NCBI GenBank assembly: GCA_934631055.1
Contig: CAKTXP010000015.1
Coordinates: 1 to 26,221, forward strand
Length of the DNA: 26,221 bases
Source of the DNA: an uncultured Clostridia bacterium
Lineage (GTDB): Bacteria; Bacillota; Clostridia; Christensenellales; Aristaeellaceae
Direction: 5' to 3'
Part shown: in pieces, positions 7,547-15,895 of the stretch
How the letters are laid out: every line of letters begins with the position of its first letter
Numbering within the stretch: the stretch's first letter is position 1
The notes under the pieces: generated by a model
The model's database searches: none
Told to the model about the DNA's origin: nothing
The model's input: the letters and a program-made list of their open reading frames with translations, nothing else
Position numbers and translations under genes: made by a program

Positions 7547-9430
7547 TCACTCGCCGAAGCGCTCTACGTCGATGCCGAATCCGTAATCATACAGCGGGTC
7601 AACGATATCCTTGGGCAAATCCTCGCGCTGAGCAAGTACCTGCTCCATGCTGGCGGGGATCTGGAAGGGGAGCTTGCCCGTGATGGCAGACTCTCCGAAG
7701 AGCGCATCCGCCACGGCTTCCGCGCCGCAGGTCACGCCCGGGCGATACGCCAGCAGCACGCTGTCCGACGCTTCCGCGACCGGAGTCAGCACATAGGCGC
7801 GGTTCATCAGCACGACGGCGACGACGTTCGCGCCCGCCTTGTCAAGCGCCTGCATCAGCTGCACCTGTTCCTCCGGGAATTCAAGGCTTGCCGCCGTCCA
7901 TTCCGGATCATGCGTTCCGCTCTTTTCGCCGACCACGACGACCGCCGTCTTGCCGCTCAGGTCCGCCGGCACCTCGGACGCATCCGCGATGTAGGTCACA
8001 TTCTCAGCGCCCGCCTTGTTCTGCAACGCTTCCAATATCGTCGTTCCCGTGATTTCAACGGGGTCTTTTGCCGTCCAGCCGCTGTTGAGCGCGCGGACGT
8101 CCTGCGCGAGCGCGCCCGCCACGATGAAGGACTGTCCCTCCAAAGACGCGGCGTTTTCGTATTTGACCAGCGTCAGGGACTTTTGCGCGGCTTCCTTGGC
8201 AACCGCCTTATGCTCCGCGCTGCCGACGACTTCGGATGCCTTCTCCACATCCACATAGGGATCTTCAAAAATGCCCAGCTCGAACTTGGCGATCAATATC
8301 CTGCGGCAGGCATCCTTGAGCCGCTCTTCGTCTACGCCGTCCACGAGCTGCTTGGTCGAGCGCACGCCCGCGCCGCCGAGGATGTCCGCGCCCGCGTTCG
8401 CCGCGCCGACAAAGTTCAGACCCCAGTCGGTCTGGATGATGCCGGTATAGCCGAGCTGACCGCGCAGCAGGTCGGTCATGACCACGGCGCTCTGGTCGGC
8501 GGAATTCTCAACCGCGTCGCCACCCAGATATGGGACGGTCGAATAGCCATACGGCATGACCGCTGCGACGCCCGCCTCGATCGCCGCCTTGAAGCCCGCC
8601 AGATGCAGCTCCAGCGAATCCTCCTGAATCGTCAGGGGCGACGCATCTACGCCGTTCTCCTGCGCGCCGGAACCGGGAAAATGCTTGACCGTCGCGATGA
8701 CGGAGTTTTCGTTCAATCCGTCGCCATCCTGCAACGTCTGGATCGCGACCTTGATGAGCTTCTGGACGACTTCGGTATCCTCGGAATAGCATTCCTGATT
8801 GCGTCCCCAGCGCGGGTCGGTTATCAGGTCGGCATCCGGCGAAAGCGCCATGCGCACGCCGACTGCTTTCAGCTCCTCGCGCAGAACCTCATTCAATTTA
8901 GCAACCATCTCGGCGTCGTTCGCCGCGCCCTGATTGAGCTGATCGGGCAGGAAGGTTGCGTCGCTGACGAACGCCGCGCCAATCTCCGTGTCCATCGAAA
9001 AGACGACCGGAATGCCCAGCGGCGAGCTTTCCGAAAGCTCCTGAATCTCGTTGGTGCGCTCCGCCGCGTCCTTCGCGCTGTCAAAGATATATTCATAGAC
9101 CAGCGCAAAGCCGACGTTGTTGTCTGTGAACCAGCTGTCCTTCTTGCTGACCAGCGTCAGGTGAACCATCTGCGACGCCATCTGCGTGGCGTCCATCCGG
9201 CTGAGCAGGTCCTCCGCGCGCTCCTGCGGCGTCAAGCGCCAATCCTCATAGGGATCGAGCGCGCCGTTGTCGTTCAGATCCTTGAATTGATACCCATCCG
9301 CCTCGATGATGTTCTTGACGCGCGCGCCCAGCTTGGGCTGCGCAGGCGCGTCCTCCGCCAGCGCAAGCGGCATGGCGGATAAGCCCATCGCCGCCGCCAT
9401 CGCCAGAGATATCCATTTCTTGCCTTTCAT
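7547..9430 (-). CDS. Secreted glycoside hydrolase family 3 protein (beta-glycosidase type), second paralogue
   Basis: The 627-residue protein has a clear signal peptide ending PLALA (about 25). Next comes an EF-hand-like loop DLNDNGALDPYE (51-62), then the GH3 N-terminal barrel with DPRWGR (205-210), KHFPG (249-253) and TDWG, where Asp335 is the expected nucleophile. A GH3 C-terminal alpha/beta domain fills the rest. It would hydrolyse beta-linked (or related) terminal sugar residues outside the membrane. No lipobox or anchor is seen. The usual VHG motif after the barrel strand is degraded (MDTEIGA), unlike in its paralogue at 11461-13440, so specificity probably differs. The ATG at 9430 follows AGGAGGAAAG. 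It sits 17 bases after the MalG-type permease gene in the same operon. Substrate cannot be fixed from sequence. Confidence 0.92.
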   Translation of the reverse strand: MKGKKWISLAMAAAMGLSAMPLALAEDAPAQPKLGARVKNIIEADGYQFKDLNDNGALDPYEDWRLTPQERAEDLLSRMDATQMASQMVHLTLVSKKDSWFTDNNVGFALVYEYIFDSAKDAAERTNEIQELSESSPLGIPVVFSMDTEIGAAFVSDATFLPDQLNQGAANDAEMVAKLNEVLREELKAVGVRMALSPDADLITDPRWGRNQECYSEDTEVVQKLIKVAIQTLQDGDGLNENSVIATVKHFPGSGAQENGVDASPLTIQEDSLELHLAGFKAAIEAGVAAVMPYGYSTVPYLGGDAVENSADQSAVVMTDLLRGQLGYTGIIQTDWGLNFVGAANAGADILGGAGVRSTKQLVDGVDEERLKDACRRILIAKFELGIFEDPYVDVEKASEVVGSAEHKAVAKEAAQKSLTLVKYENAASLEGQSFIVAGALAQDVRALNSGWTAKDPVEITGTTILEALQNKAGAENVTYIADASEVPADLSGKTAVVVVGEKSGTHDPEWTAASLEFPEEQVQLMQALDKAGANVVAVVLMNRAYVLTPVAEASDSVLLAYRPGVTCGAEAVADALFGESAITGKLPFQIPASMEQVLAQREDLPKDIVDPLYDYGFGIDVERFGE

Positions 9431-9446
9431 TTTCTTTCCTCCTGCG

Positions 9447-10340
9447 TCAGCTCGCCGTCACAGCGCCGCTCATCTGTCCGCTGATGAGATACTTGCCCAT
9501 GAAGATATACAGCACCAGCACCGGCAGCGCCAGGATCAGCGAGCCCGCCATCTGCACGTTGAACTCCGCCGCCATCGTACCCGCCAGTTCGTTCAGGGCG
9601 ATGGTCGCCGGCTTGGAATCGTATCCGCCCAGAACCAGCGCGAAAAGCATCTCGTTCCAAATGGATGTACACTGGAAAACAAAGACCGTGATGGTCGCGA
9701 TCTTCGTGTTCGGCACGACGATCTTGCGGTAGATCTGCCAGACGCCGTTCCCGTCGATCATCGCCTGCCGGATGAGCGCATCCGGAATATCCGCGTAATA
9801 GCCGCGCATCATCACCGTACACATCGGCATGCCGAACACCGTATGCACCAGCACCAGACCCCAGATGTTGTCGTACAGGTCAAGGGCGTTGATGGTCTGG
9901 AGCAGCGGGATCAGGATTGCCTGAAACGGCAGATACGTCGCCGCGACCAGCGCGATAAAAAAGACATTGTTCAGCTTGAACTTCCATTTGCTCAGCGCAT
10001 ACGCGCAGATAGAGCCCATAAAGACCGAGCCCGCCGCGCCGAAGAGCGTCACAAACAGCGACGTCAGCAGCGGCTGTCCCAGCTCCTCCATCGCGCTGGC
10101 GTATCCCTCCAGCGTCCATTGCGTCGGCGGGGTGATGGGCGTGGTGGTCATTACTTCGCTGTTGGTCTTGAACGAGGTCATGACTGTTCCCCAGAAGGGC
10201 AGCATGTAAAAGACCAGAAAGATCACCATGATCGCGTAATAGACGATGTGCAGCACGGTCATATGCCATCTGGGCTTGACCCTGACGGTCTGCGCCTGCT
10301 GACCGGCTTTATTGCGTTCTATGCTCATATTGCTCTGCAT
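9447..10340 (-). CDS. Carbohydrate ABC transporter permease, MalG type
   Basis: This 297-residue inner membrane protein has about six hydrophobic segments and the cytoplasmic EAA-type coupling loop ALIRQAMIDGNGVWQIYRKI (around 190-210), which docks on the ATPase. The N-terminal tail is long and polar before the first membrane segment, typical of MalG/CUT1 permeases. It would form the sugar channel with the MalF-type permease encoded just upstream. The start at 10340 has AGGAGG inside the end of the preceding gene, and the two genes are 4 bases apart. It also lies directly before the second GH3 gene. Confidence 0.95.
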   Translation of the reverse strand: MQSNMSIERNKAGQQAQTVRVKPRWHMTVLHIVYYAIMVIFLVFYMLPFWGTVMTSFKTNSEVMTTTPITPPTQWTLEGYASAMEELGQPLLTSLFVTLFGAAGSVFMGSICAYALSKWKFKLNNVFFIALVAATYLPFQAILIPLLQTINALDLYDNIWGLVLVHTVFGMPMCTVMMRGYYADIPDALIRQAMIDGNGVWQIYRKIVVPNTKIATITVFVFQCTSIWNEMLFALVLGGYDSKPATIALNELAGTMAAEFNVQMAGSLILALPVLVLYIFMGKYLISGQMSGAVTAS

Positions 10341-10344
10341 GCTG

Positions 10345-11376
10345 TTATTTCCTCCTGTTCGTCCAATACGTCAGCGGGAGGATCAGCACCAGTACCAGCG
10401 CCAGCAGGAAGCAGCTGATCGCCGCAGAGTAAGCAAAGTTGTTGTTCTGGAAGGCTTCGTTGTACATCCAGATCGGCAGCGTCCACGCCGACGAGGTCGT
10501 ATAGCCGACCAGCGAAACGATGAAGTCAAAGGAGCGCAGCGCGTACATCGCCAGAATCGTGATGCACGAGCCCATCGCGCCCTTGAGCTGCGGGATGATG
10601 AGCTTGGCATAAATGCGGGGCATATACGCGCCATCCAGCTTCGCCGCGTTGACGATGTTCACTGGCACGTTTTTGATGGCCGCCAGGAAAATGACCGCCA
10701 CATAGCCGGAGAACTGCCAGACCATTGCGATGATGATGGAGAGCATGATCGTGCTGTTAGAGGACGCCCACATCAGATGCCCGCTTTTCATCGCCGCGGA
10801 GACATCCACGCCGAGGATGGACAAAAACGAGTTCAGCACGCCGCCCGTCGGACGATACATGTACGCCCAGACCGTTCCTGTTACGACAAAAGACAGCGCG
10901 AACGGCAGCAGGATCAGCGTTCTGAATACCGCCGTGCCGCGCAGCCCCTGATCCATCACCAGCGCCAGCCCCAAGCCCAGCAGCAGGCACAGCGGGATCA
11001 GGCAGAACAGCAGCAGCGTATTCTTCAGCGCAGGCAGGAAGTTATCGCTGGCGAACATCCTCGCATAGTTGCCGAAGCCGCCGAAGCCGTAGCTCGCTTC
11101 CAGCTCGCCCGCCTGCCAATCTGAAACGGAGACCCACAGGTTCCATCCCAGAGAAACATAGACAAAGTAGATCAGCAGCGCCGCCGGAATACAGATCCAC
11201 ACCAGCGGATGCCGATCAAAGAACCGGCTGACAGGCGCGACCGTTTTGGGGGCAAAGCGCCTGAGCAGCTCATACGCCAGAATGACGGCTGCGGCGATCG
11301 CCGCGAACGTCCAGAAGCCCTCGTTTGAGAACGTCATCTCGCCGAATCGTTCAAAAAAATCAAGTACCTGTTCCAT
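10345..11376 (-). CDS. Carbohydrate ABC transporter permease, MalF type
   Basis: The 343-residue membrane protein is longer at its N-terminus than most CUT1 permeases, with an additional hydrophobic segment (about 22-38) before the usual MalF-like core that begins near residue 58. The EAA-type loop NAAKLDGAYMPRIYAKLIIP is present near residue 245. It pairs with the MalG-type permease immediately downstream. The start ATG at 11376 has GGAGGGA upstream. A terminator-like stem-loop separates it from the preceding GH3 gene, which may lower permease expression relative to the binding protein and GH3. Confidence 0.94.
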   Translation of the reverse strand: MEQVLDFFERFGEMTFSNEGFWTFAAIAAAVILAYELLRRFAPKTVAPVSRFFDRHPLVWICIPAALLIYFVYVSLGWNLWVSVSDWQAGELEASYGFGGFGNYARMFASDNFLPALKNTLLLFCLIPLCLLLGLGLALVMDQGLRGTAVFRTLILLPFALSFVVTGTVWAYMYRPTGGVLNSFLSILGVDVSAAMKSGHLMWASSNSTIMLSIIIAMVWQFSGYVAVIFLAAIKNVPVNIVNAAKLDGAYMPRIYAKLIIPQLKGAMGSCITILAMYALRSFDFIVSLVGYTTSSAWTLPIWMYNEAFQNNNFAYSAAISCFLLALVLVLILPLTYWTNRRK

Positions 11377-11409
11377 AGGCAGTCCCTCCGCTTTCCTTCC
11401 TCATTGGAG

Positions 11410-11443
11410 AAAACGGGAGCGGCGGCAGCTGCGCCCCGCTCCC
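11410..11443 (-). terminator. Intercistronic terminator-like hairpin upstream of the MalF-type gene
   Basis: On the minus strand GGGAGCGG (11443-11436) pairs with CCGCTCCC (11422-11415) and is followed by GTTTTC. The T-tract is short, so partial rather than full termination is likely. It lies in the 84-base gap between the first GH3 and the permease pair. Confidence 0.5.
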
Positions 11444-11460
11444 ATCTCCTGCCTATTGCA

Positions 11461-13440
11461 TTAAGGTTCGTAGCTCAGCCCGTAGCCGTAATCGTAAAGC
11501 GGGTTTTCCAGATCGAAGGAAACGTCGCCTTCCTGATTATTGACGGACTCCATATCGCGCGGGAACTGCATCGGCGTCTTGCCGGTCGGGTTGTTCATGC
11601 CGTAGAGCGTTTCCGCGATGGCAATGCCGCCCTGAGAGCCCGGATAATACGCTTCCAGAATGGCGTTTGTGTTCTCGTCGCACCAGGTCAGGATGTACGG
11701 GCGTCCGCCGGTGACGACGGTCACGACCGGTTTGCCGCTGGCGACAGCCGCATCCAAGATCTCCTGCTGGCTGGACGTGATCTCCAGCGTGTCATAGCCC
11801 CACGGCGGATCATGCTGATAGCTCGGCTCGCCGACGGACACGACGATGACATCCGCATCCTTCGCGAGTTCGATGATCCTTCCGGTATCCTCCGGCTCAT
11901 AGATGACGGTGGTATTCTCGCCCGCATAGGCTTCCAGCGCGCCTGCGATGGTCAAGCCCTCCTGCGCAGAGGACCAGCCGCCGACGAGGGAATCCATATC
12001 GCCCGCGCGCGGTCCGCAGACGAGGATGGTCTGCTCGGCGTTCGGGTCGAGCGGCAGCGTGCCGTCGTTCTTGAGCAGGGTCATCGCCTTTTCCGCCGCT
12101 TCGAGGTTGAGCTTCTGGCTCTCCTCGTTGCCGACGAAGGAAACGGCGTACTCGACATCGCAGTACGGGTTTTCAAAGACGCCCATCTCGAACTTGACCT
12201 TGACGATGCGCTTGGCTGCCGCGTCGAGGATGGCTTCGTCGATCTTGCCCTCCTGCGTATACTGCTCCATATAGTCGATCAGGCGGATGCTCTCGCCGCC
12301 GATTCCATCCACGCGGCTCTGGGTCACGCCGATGAGGATCGCTTCTTCATCCGAGATCTCCTCGCCGGTCATCGTGCCGAGCGCTTCCTGAATCGCCCAG
12401 ATCATGCCCCAGTCCGTCTGGATGATGCCGGTAAAGCCCATCTCATCGCGGAGCAGGTCTTGCAGGGTCGCCTTGGAGCCGATGGCGGAGTTTTCCATAT
12501 CCAGCGCCAGCGGCACGGAGTAATACGGCATGATCGACGCAACGTTCACGTCGAGCGCCGCATAATAGGGCTTCAAATGGGTCTGAAGCGTCTCTTCGCT
12601 GGAAATGATCGGCGAAGTGTCCTTGCCATCCATCTGCGGGCCTGCACCGGGGAAATGCTTCATGCAGGCGACGATGGAATCCGTGTTCAGTCCCTCCGTG
12701 CCATTTTGGAAGGCAACGACCTGCGCCGTCACCATCTGCGTCACCAGATCGGGGTCCTCGCCGAAGGTCTCCATCACGCGGCCCCAGCGCGGCTCGGACG
12801 CGATATCCGCTTCCGGCGAAAGCGTCATGCGCACGCCGATGGCAATATGCTCATCGCGGGCAACCTCCGCCAGCTTGGTGACAAGCTCTTCGTCGCGGGT
12901 CGCGGCGAGCGCCAGATTGTGCGGCGTGACCGTCGCGCCGGTCACATAGCTCAGACCGTGAACCGAGTCCATCGACACGAGAACCGGAACGCCCAGTCGG
13001 GAGCCTTCCGCGTATTCCTGAATGGTGTTCATCGTCGTCGCCGCCGCTTCCACGCTGTTCAGCTCTCGGATGAGCAGCATGCCGATGCCCTCCGTATTGC
13101 ACCATTTTTCCAGATACGACGGGATCTTGCCATCGGAACGCGGCAGGAACGTCGGGTGCTGCATCTGCGCGATCTTCTCGCGAACGGTCATCTGGCTGAC
13201 GAGGTCGTCTGCGCGGGTCTCCGCGTCCAGACGCCAGTCCTCGTACTTGTCGAGCGCGCCGTTTCCGTTCAGGTCGATGAACTGATAGCCGTCCTGCTCG
13301 ATGATGTTTTTGACGTGCGGATTCAGCGTCGGCTGTTCATAGTCCTCCGCAAACGCCGCGGGGACCGCCATCGTGCCGCACATGGCGACGGCAGCGGTCA
13401 GCGCTGCGCCGCATCTGAGGATGTGCTTCTTAATCAACAA
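11461..13440 (-). CDS. Secreted glycoside hydrolase family 3 protein (beta-glucosidase type), first paralogue
   Basis: The 659-residue protein has a signal peptide ending PAAFA (about 31), then an EF-hand-like loop DLNGNGALDKYE (56-67). The GH3 barrel follows with MDSVHG (157-162), EPRWGR (216-221), KHFPG (261-265) and TDWG with expected nucleophile Asp343, and then the GH3 C-terminal domain. Motifs are closer to canonical beta-glucosidases than in the second paralogue. The start is TTG (13440, or 13437), overlapping the binding-protein gene by about 11 bases. AAAGGAGAT at good spacing supports it, and no ATG occurs before the signal peptide core. It should act outside the membrane on oligosaccharides destined for the adjacent transporter. 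Exact linkage specificity is unknown. Confidence 0.93.
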   Translation of the reverse strand: MLIKKHILRCGAALTAAVAMCGTMAVPAAFAEDYEQPTLNPHVKNIIEQDGYQFIDLNGNGALDKYEDWRLDAETRADDLVSQMTVREKIAQMQHPTFLPRSDGKIPSYLEKWCNTEGIGMLLIRELNSVEAAATTMNTIQEYAEGSRLGVPVLVSMDSVHGLSYVTGATVTPHNLALAATRDEELVTKLAEVARDEHIAIGVRMTLSPEADIASEPRWGRVMETFGEDPDLVTQMVTAQVVAFQNGTEGLNTDSIVACMKHFPGAGPQMDGKDTSPIISSEETLQTHLKPYYAALDVNVASIMPYYSVPLALDMENSAIGSKATLQDLLRDEMGFTGIIQTDWGMIWAIQEALGTMTGEEISDEEAILIGVTQSRVDGIGGESIRLIDYMEQYTQEGKIDEAILDAAAKRIVKVKFEMGVFENPYCDVEYAVSFVGNEESQKLNLEAAEKAMTLLKNDGTLPLDPNAEQTILVCGPRAGDMDSLVGGWSSAQEGLTIAGALEAYAGENTTVIYEPEDTGRIIELAKDADVIVVSVGEPSYQHDPPWGYDTLEITSSQQEILDAAVASGKPVVTVVTGGRPYILTWCDENTNAILEAYYPGSQGGIAIAETLYGMNNPTGKTPMQFPRDMESVNNQEGDVSFDLENPLYDYGYGLSYEP

Positions 13441-14797
13441 GTTTCCAATCTCCTTTCACGCCGGACTCCTTGAGGATGTTGACGATCTTATTTGCGAAAT
13501 ACGCCGCGTCGTGATCCGACGAGGTCGCAAATTCCTGAATCTGGGTCTGTAAGCTGGTGGACGCACTCCACGGCAGCGCCGTGCCATGGGTAAAGCTCGG
13601 ATAGACCTTCGTCTCCTCGCTCGTCAGCTGTTCCTTGAAGTGCTGGGTCAGCGCGCAATAGGTGTCATCCGGCGTATCGCTGTACGGGGAGATGGATTCC
13701 TTGAGCGCGGAGAACGCGGTCTGGACATCCTTCGTGGATACGTTGTACGCCCAGCGCACGCCGCCCTCCACGTCCGCGGAATCGTTGCTGACGACAAAGC
13801 CGTCGATGCACATGCCGAACCAGCCTTCCGTGCCGGGGAACGTGAAGATGCCGTAATCCTCGCCGTAGACCTGACCCATGCTGGTCAGCAGCGGCTGCAT
13901 CCACGCGCCCATGATCTGCATCGCATACGTTCCCGCGACGACCTGACCGGAGGCTTCGTACCAGTCGCGGCTGGAATGATCCGGCGCAACATAGTCCATC
14001 AGCTTCGCATATGTGGAAAGCACCTGCGTGACCGTCTCCACGTCGTAGTTTCCGTTGATGAAATCCTGATAGATCTGCGGGTCTGTACCCATCATGATAT
14101 CTTCAAATACCTGACATGCCGGCCAGCCCTTGCGGTCGCCAAGGTCGAGCGGGTATTCCCCATCCGGCATGGCGGCGGCGAGCTGATCGCAGATGGACCA
14201 GAACTGTTCCCATGTGATGTTCTCGTCTTCCGGAATCTCCACGCCGTATTTTTCAAAGACGTGCTTGTTGTAGAAGATGACGTTTGATTTGTGGATGCCG
14301 ATCGGAACGATGTACTTGTTGCCGTCCGACGCGGTGCAAAGCTCTTCAAGACCCGGAAGCGCGCGCTCGGAAAGATTGCCGTATTCCCAAACTTGATTGA
14401 GGTTGAGCAGCAGCCCGGAGGAAAGATACGGCTCGATCTCCTGACCGGGGTGCGCCTGGAAGGTCTCCGGACTCTTGCCCGCCTGCTGCAAGACCTTGAC
14501 CTTCATGACCATAGCGCCGCCCGCGCCGCCGGGGATGGCGTTGGATTTCGCCTTGATCTTGCCGTATGTATCGGAGAAGCCCTTGACAACGCTCTCGACG
14601 GCGTCCTTTTCGCCGCCCGCCGTCCACCAGTGATAGACGTTGACGGTTCCCTTCGCATCCACATCTTCCAGAATGGCAGGAATGTCGAGATCGTCCGCAT
14701 TGATCTTCTCGCGCTTGGCTGCCAGCGCGCCGGAGGGCATCATGCCCAGCGTCATCACGCCTGCCAGCGCCATCGCCGCGATGTTTTTCAGTTTCAT
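13430..14797 (-). CDS. Carbohydrate ABC transporter substrate-binding protein (family 1)
   Basis: The 455-residue extracellular sugar-binding protein has a signal peptide (MKLKNIAAMALAGVMTLGMM...) ending SGALA near residue 26. The mature part begins with the typical VNVYHWWTAGGEKDAVESVV strand-helix of CUT1 binding proteins. Further family features are EKYGVEIPEDENITWEQFW and GAWMQPLL. It would deliver sugar or oligosaccharide to the MalF/MalG pair. There is no lipobox cysteine, although Gram-positive binding proteins are usually lipoproteins. The ATG at 14797 is chosen for its GGAGG; an extension from 14824 would overlap the upstream gene. Its stop overlaps the TTG start of the first GH3 gene. 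Confidence 0.93.
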   Translation of the reverse strand: MKLKNIAAMALAGVMTLGMMPSGALAAKREKINADDLDIPAILEDVDAKGTVNVYHWWTAGGEKDAVESVVKGFSDTYGKIKAKSNAIPGGAGGAMVMKVKVLQQAGKSPETFQAHPGQEIEPYLSSGLLLNLNQVWEYGNLSERALPGLEELCTASDGNKYIVPIGIHKSNVIFYNKHVFEKYGVEIPEDENITWEQFWSICDQLAAAMPDGEYPLDLGDRKGWPACQVFEDIMMGTDPQIYQDFINGNYDVETVTQVLSTYAKLMDYVAPDHSSRDWYEASGQVVAGTYAMQIMGAWMQPLLTSMGQVYGEDYGIFTFPGTEGWFGMCIDGFVVSNDSADVEGGVRWAYNVSTKDVQTAFSALKESISPYSDTPDDTYCALTQHFKEQLTSEETKVYPSFTHGTALPWSASTSLQTQIQEFATSSDHDAAYFANKIVNILKESGVKGDWKLVD

Positions 14798-14810
14798 AGC
14801 CGTTCCTCCA

Positions 14811-15629
14811 TTATTCTTCCACAAAGGTCAGCGTTCCCCAGAGGCTCGGATTCGTGTCCGCGTCGTGCATCGTCGGGGTGCGGTCCTTACCGGTCAGGTC
14901 GGCGGAATCCTGCATGCGCAGGCTGTGAATGCCCGGACACGGGAGATCGACGTCCAGCACGGAAAAATCAAAGCCGATCGTTTCGCCCGCCGCGGGGACA
15001 AGCTGCGGGATCTCATCATTGGCGAGGTTATGCAGCGGGATCCTGCTCTCCCAGACGATGCCGCCGTCGATCTTCTGGATCGCCGCTTCGTAATCGTCAA
15101 AGACCAGCTCGTCGCCGTATTCGCCCTGCGTTTCCCAGCCCTTGTTGTCCTCGATCATGTCACGATCCACATAGTTGAAATAATCGTAGCTTCCGTTGTA
15201 CTGGTCCGCGGACTGCACGATGCGCCAGTCCGTCGCTTCATAAGCGGTGCGCGCCGGATCGGCATCCGGATTCGTACTCAGGAAGAGGATGACCGCATCC
15301 AGCTCATCGAGCGGGAAGCCTTCGCGATAGACCAGCGGCGTGTCGTCCAGAATCTTCATTGCCACATACAGGTTCTCTTCGTCCCACATGGCGTAAAGCT
15401 CCATGGAGCAATCCTGAGCGCCGTCCCAATGCTCGATCTGATCGACGATCTGGTTTTCGGAGTCGATCTTCAGATATCGGCTGGTGTCCCATTCGCTCAG
15501 ATCTCCGTCGATGACCACATCCTTCGCCTTGGGCGCTTCCAGATTTTTGCCGTCCTGATACGCCAGCGCCGAGGTCGAAAGCCCCAGCGTGCAGGACATC
15601 GCCAGCAACAGGGAAATCATTTTTTTCAT
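14811..15629 (-). CDS. Secreted CBM9-like carbohydrate-binding protein
   Basis: This 272-residue protein has a signal peptide ending SALA (about 23), followed by a single beta-rich domain. IDGDLSEWD (40-48), MWDEENLYVAMKILDD (81-96) and DELDAVILFLSTNPDAD fit the carbohydrate-binding module family 9 / DOMON-like fold. No catalytic domain is attached. It is the first gene of the carbohydrate operon and probably helps to capture polysaccharide or glycoside ligands at the cell surface; this role is inferred from context. The ATG at 15629 is chosen because AAGGAGGAA lies 8 bases upstream and the signal peptide then begins properly. The binding-protein gene follows after 13 bases. No anchor motif is visible. 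Confidence 0.85.
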   Translation of the reverse strand: MKKMISLLLAMSCTLGLSTSALAYQDGKNLEAPKAKDVVIDGDLSEWDTSRYLKIDSENQIVDQIEHWDGAQDCSMELYAMWDEENLYVAMKILDDTPLVYREGFPLDELDAVILFLSTNPDADPARTAYEATDWRIVQSADQYNGSYDYFNYVDRDMIEDNKGWETQGEYGDELVFDDYEAAIQKIDGGIVWESRIPLHNLANDEIPQLVPAAGETIGFDFSVLDVDLPCPGIHSLRMQDSADLTGKDRTPTMHDADTNPSLWGTLTFVEE

Positions 15630-15693
15630 AAGAGAGTTCCTCCTTCGCTTCCGCGGGAGCTTTCGTTCGTTCTCCCCCGCACTTTTCACTAAC

Positions 15694-15720
15694 ATTGTAA
15701 CGGACAGGGGGCGGCAGCAA
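15694..15720 (-). promoter_or_regulatory. Candidate promoter of the carbohydrate operon
   Basis: On the minus strand TACAAT (15699-15694) resembles a sigma-A -10 box. TTGCTG (15720-15715) could be the -35 box, but the 15-base spacing is short. It lies about 65 bases before the CBM9-like start. The match is moderate only. Confidence 0.45.
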
Positions 15721-15789
15721 GCGATAAGATTCAAAACGGCGGACTGCAAAAAAACAGCATCCGCGTACCGACTGAAAATATCAGGCACA

Positions 15790-15811
15790 GGTGCATGGAA
15801 TATCCTGCACC
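15790..15811. promoter_or_regulatory. Dyad in the divergent promoter region
   Basis: GGTGCA (15790-15795) and TGCACC (15806-15811) are inverted, and GGA/TCC inside them extend the pairing around an ATA loop. The dyad sits between the two divergent promoters, followed on the plus strand by TTTTTT at 15819-15824. It could be an operator for a regulator of the carbohydrate genes or a small hairpin. No cognate regulator is in the window. Confidence 0.4.
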
Positions 15812-15857
15812 CTGCCCGTTTTTTCGCATTTGGCGGCTTTCTTGCGCGGCGGGCGTA

Positions 15858-15866
15858 TGCTATAAT
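15858..15866 (+). promoter_or_regulatory. Extended -10 promoter of the kinase-esterase transcript
   Basis: TGCTATAAT gives a perfect TATAAT (15861-15866) with the TGn extension. Extended -10 promoters tolerate a poor -35 box, and only TTTCTT (15838-15843) is found at 17-base spacing. The box lies 29 bases before the kinase start codon. Confidence 0.7.
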
Positions 15867-15895
15867 TTTACCAACGACGAGCAGGCGGTGATCCT

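Noticed and set aside
7436..9382. 648-codon open frame on the plus strand opposite the second GH3 gene
   Set aside because: It is antisense to a gene with clear motifs, signal peptide and RBS. Its product is Arg/His/Asp-rich without recognisable domains, as expected from GC-biased codons on the opposite strand.
11404..13473. 689-codon open frame on the plus strand opposite the first GH3 gene
   Set aside because: Same composition artefact; the minus-strand GH3 explains the region fully.
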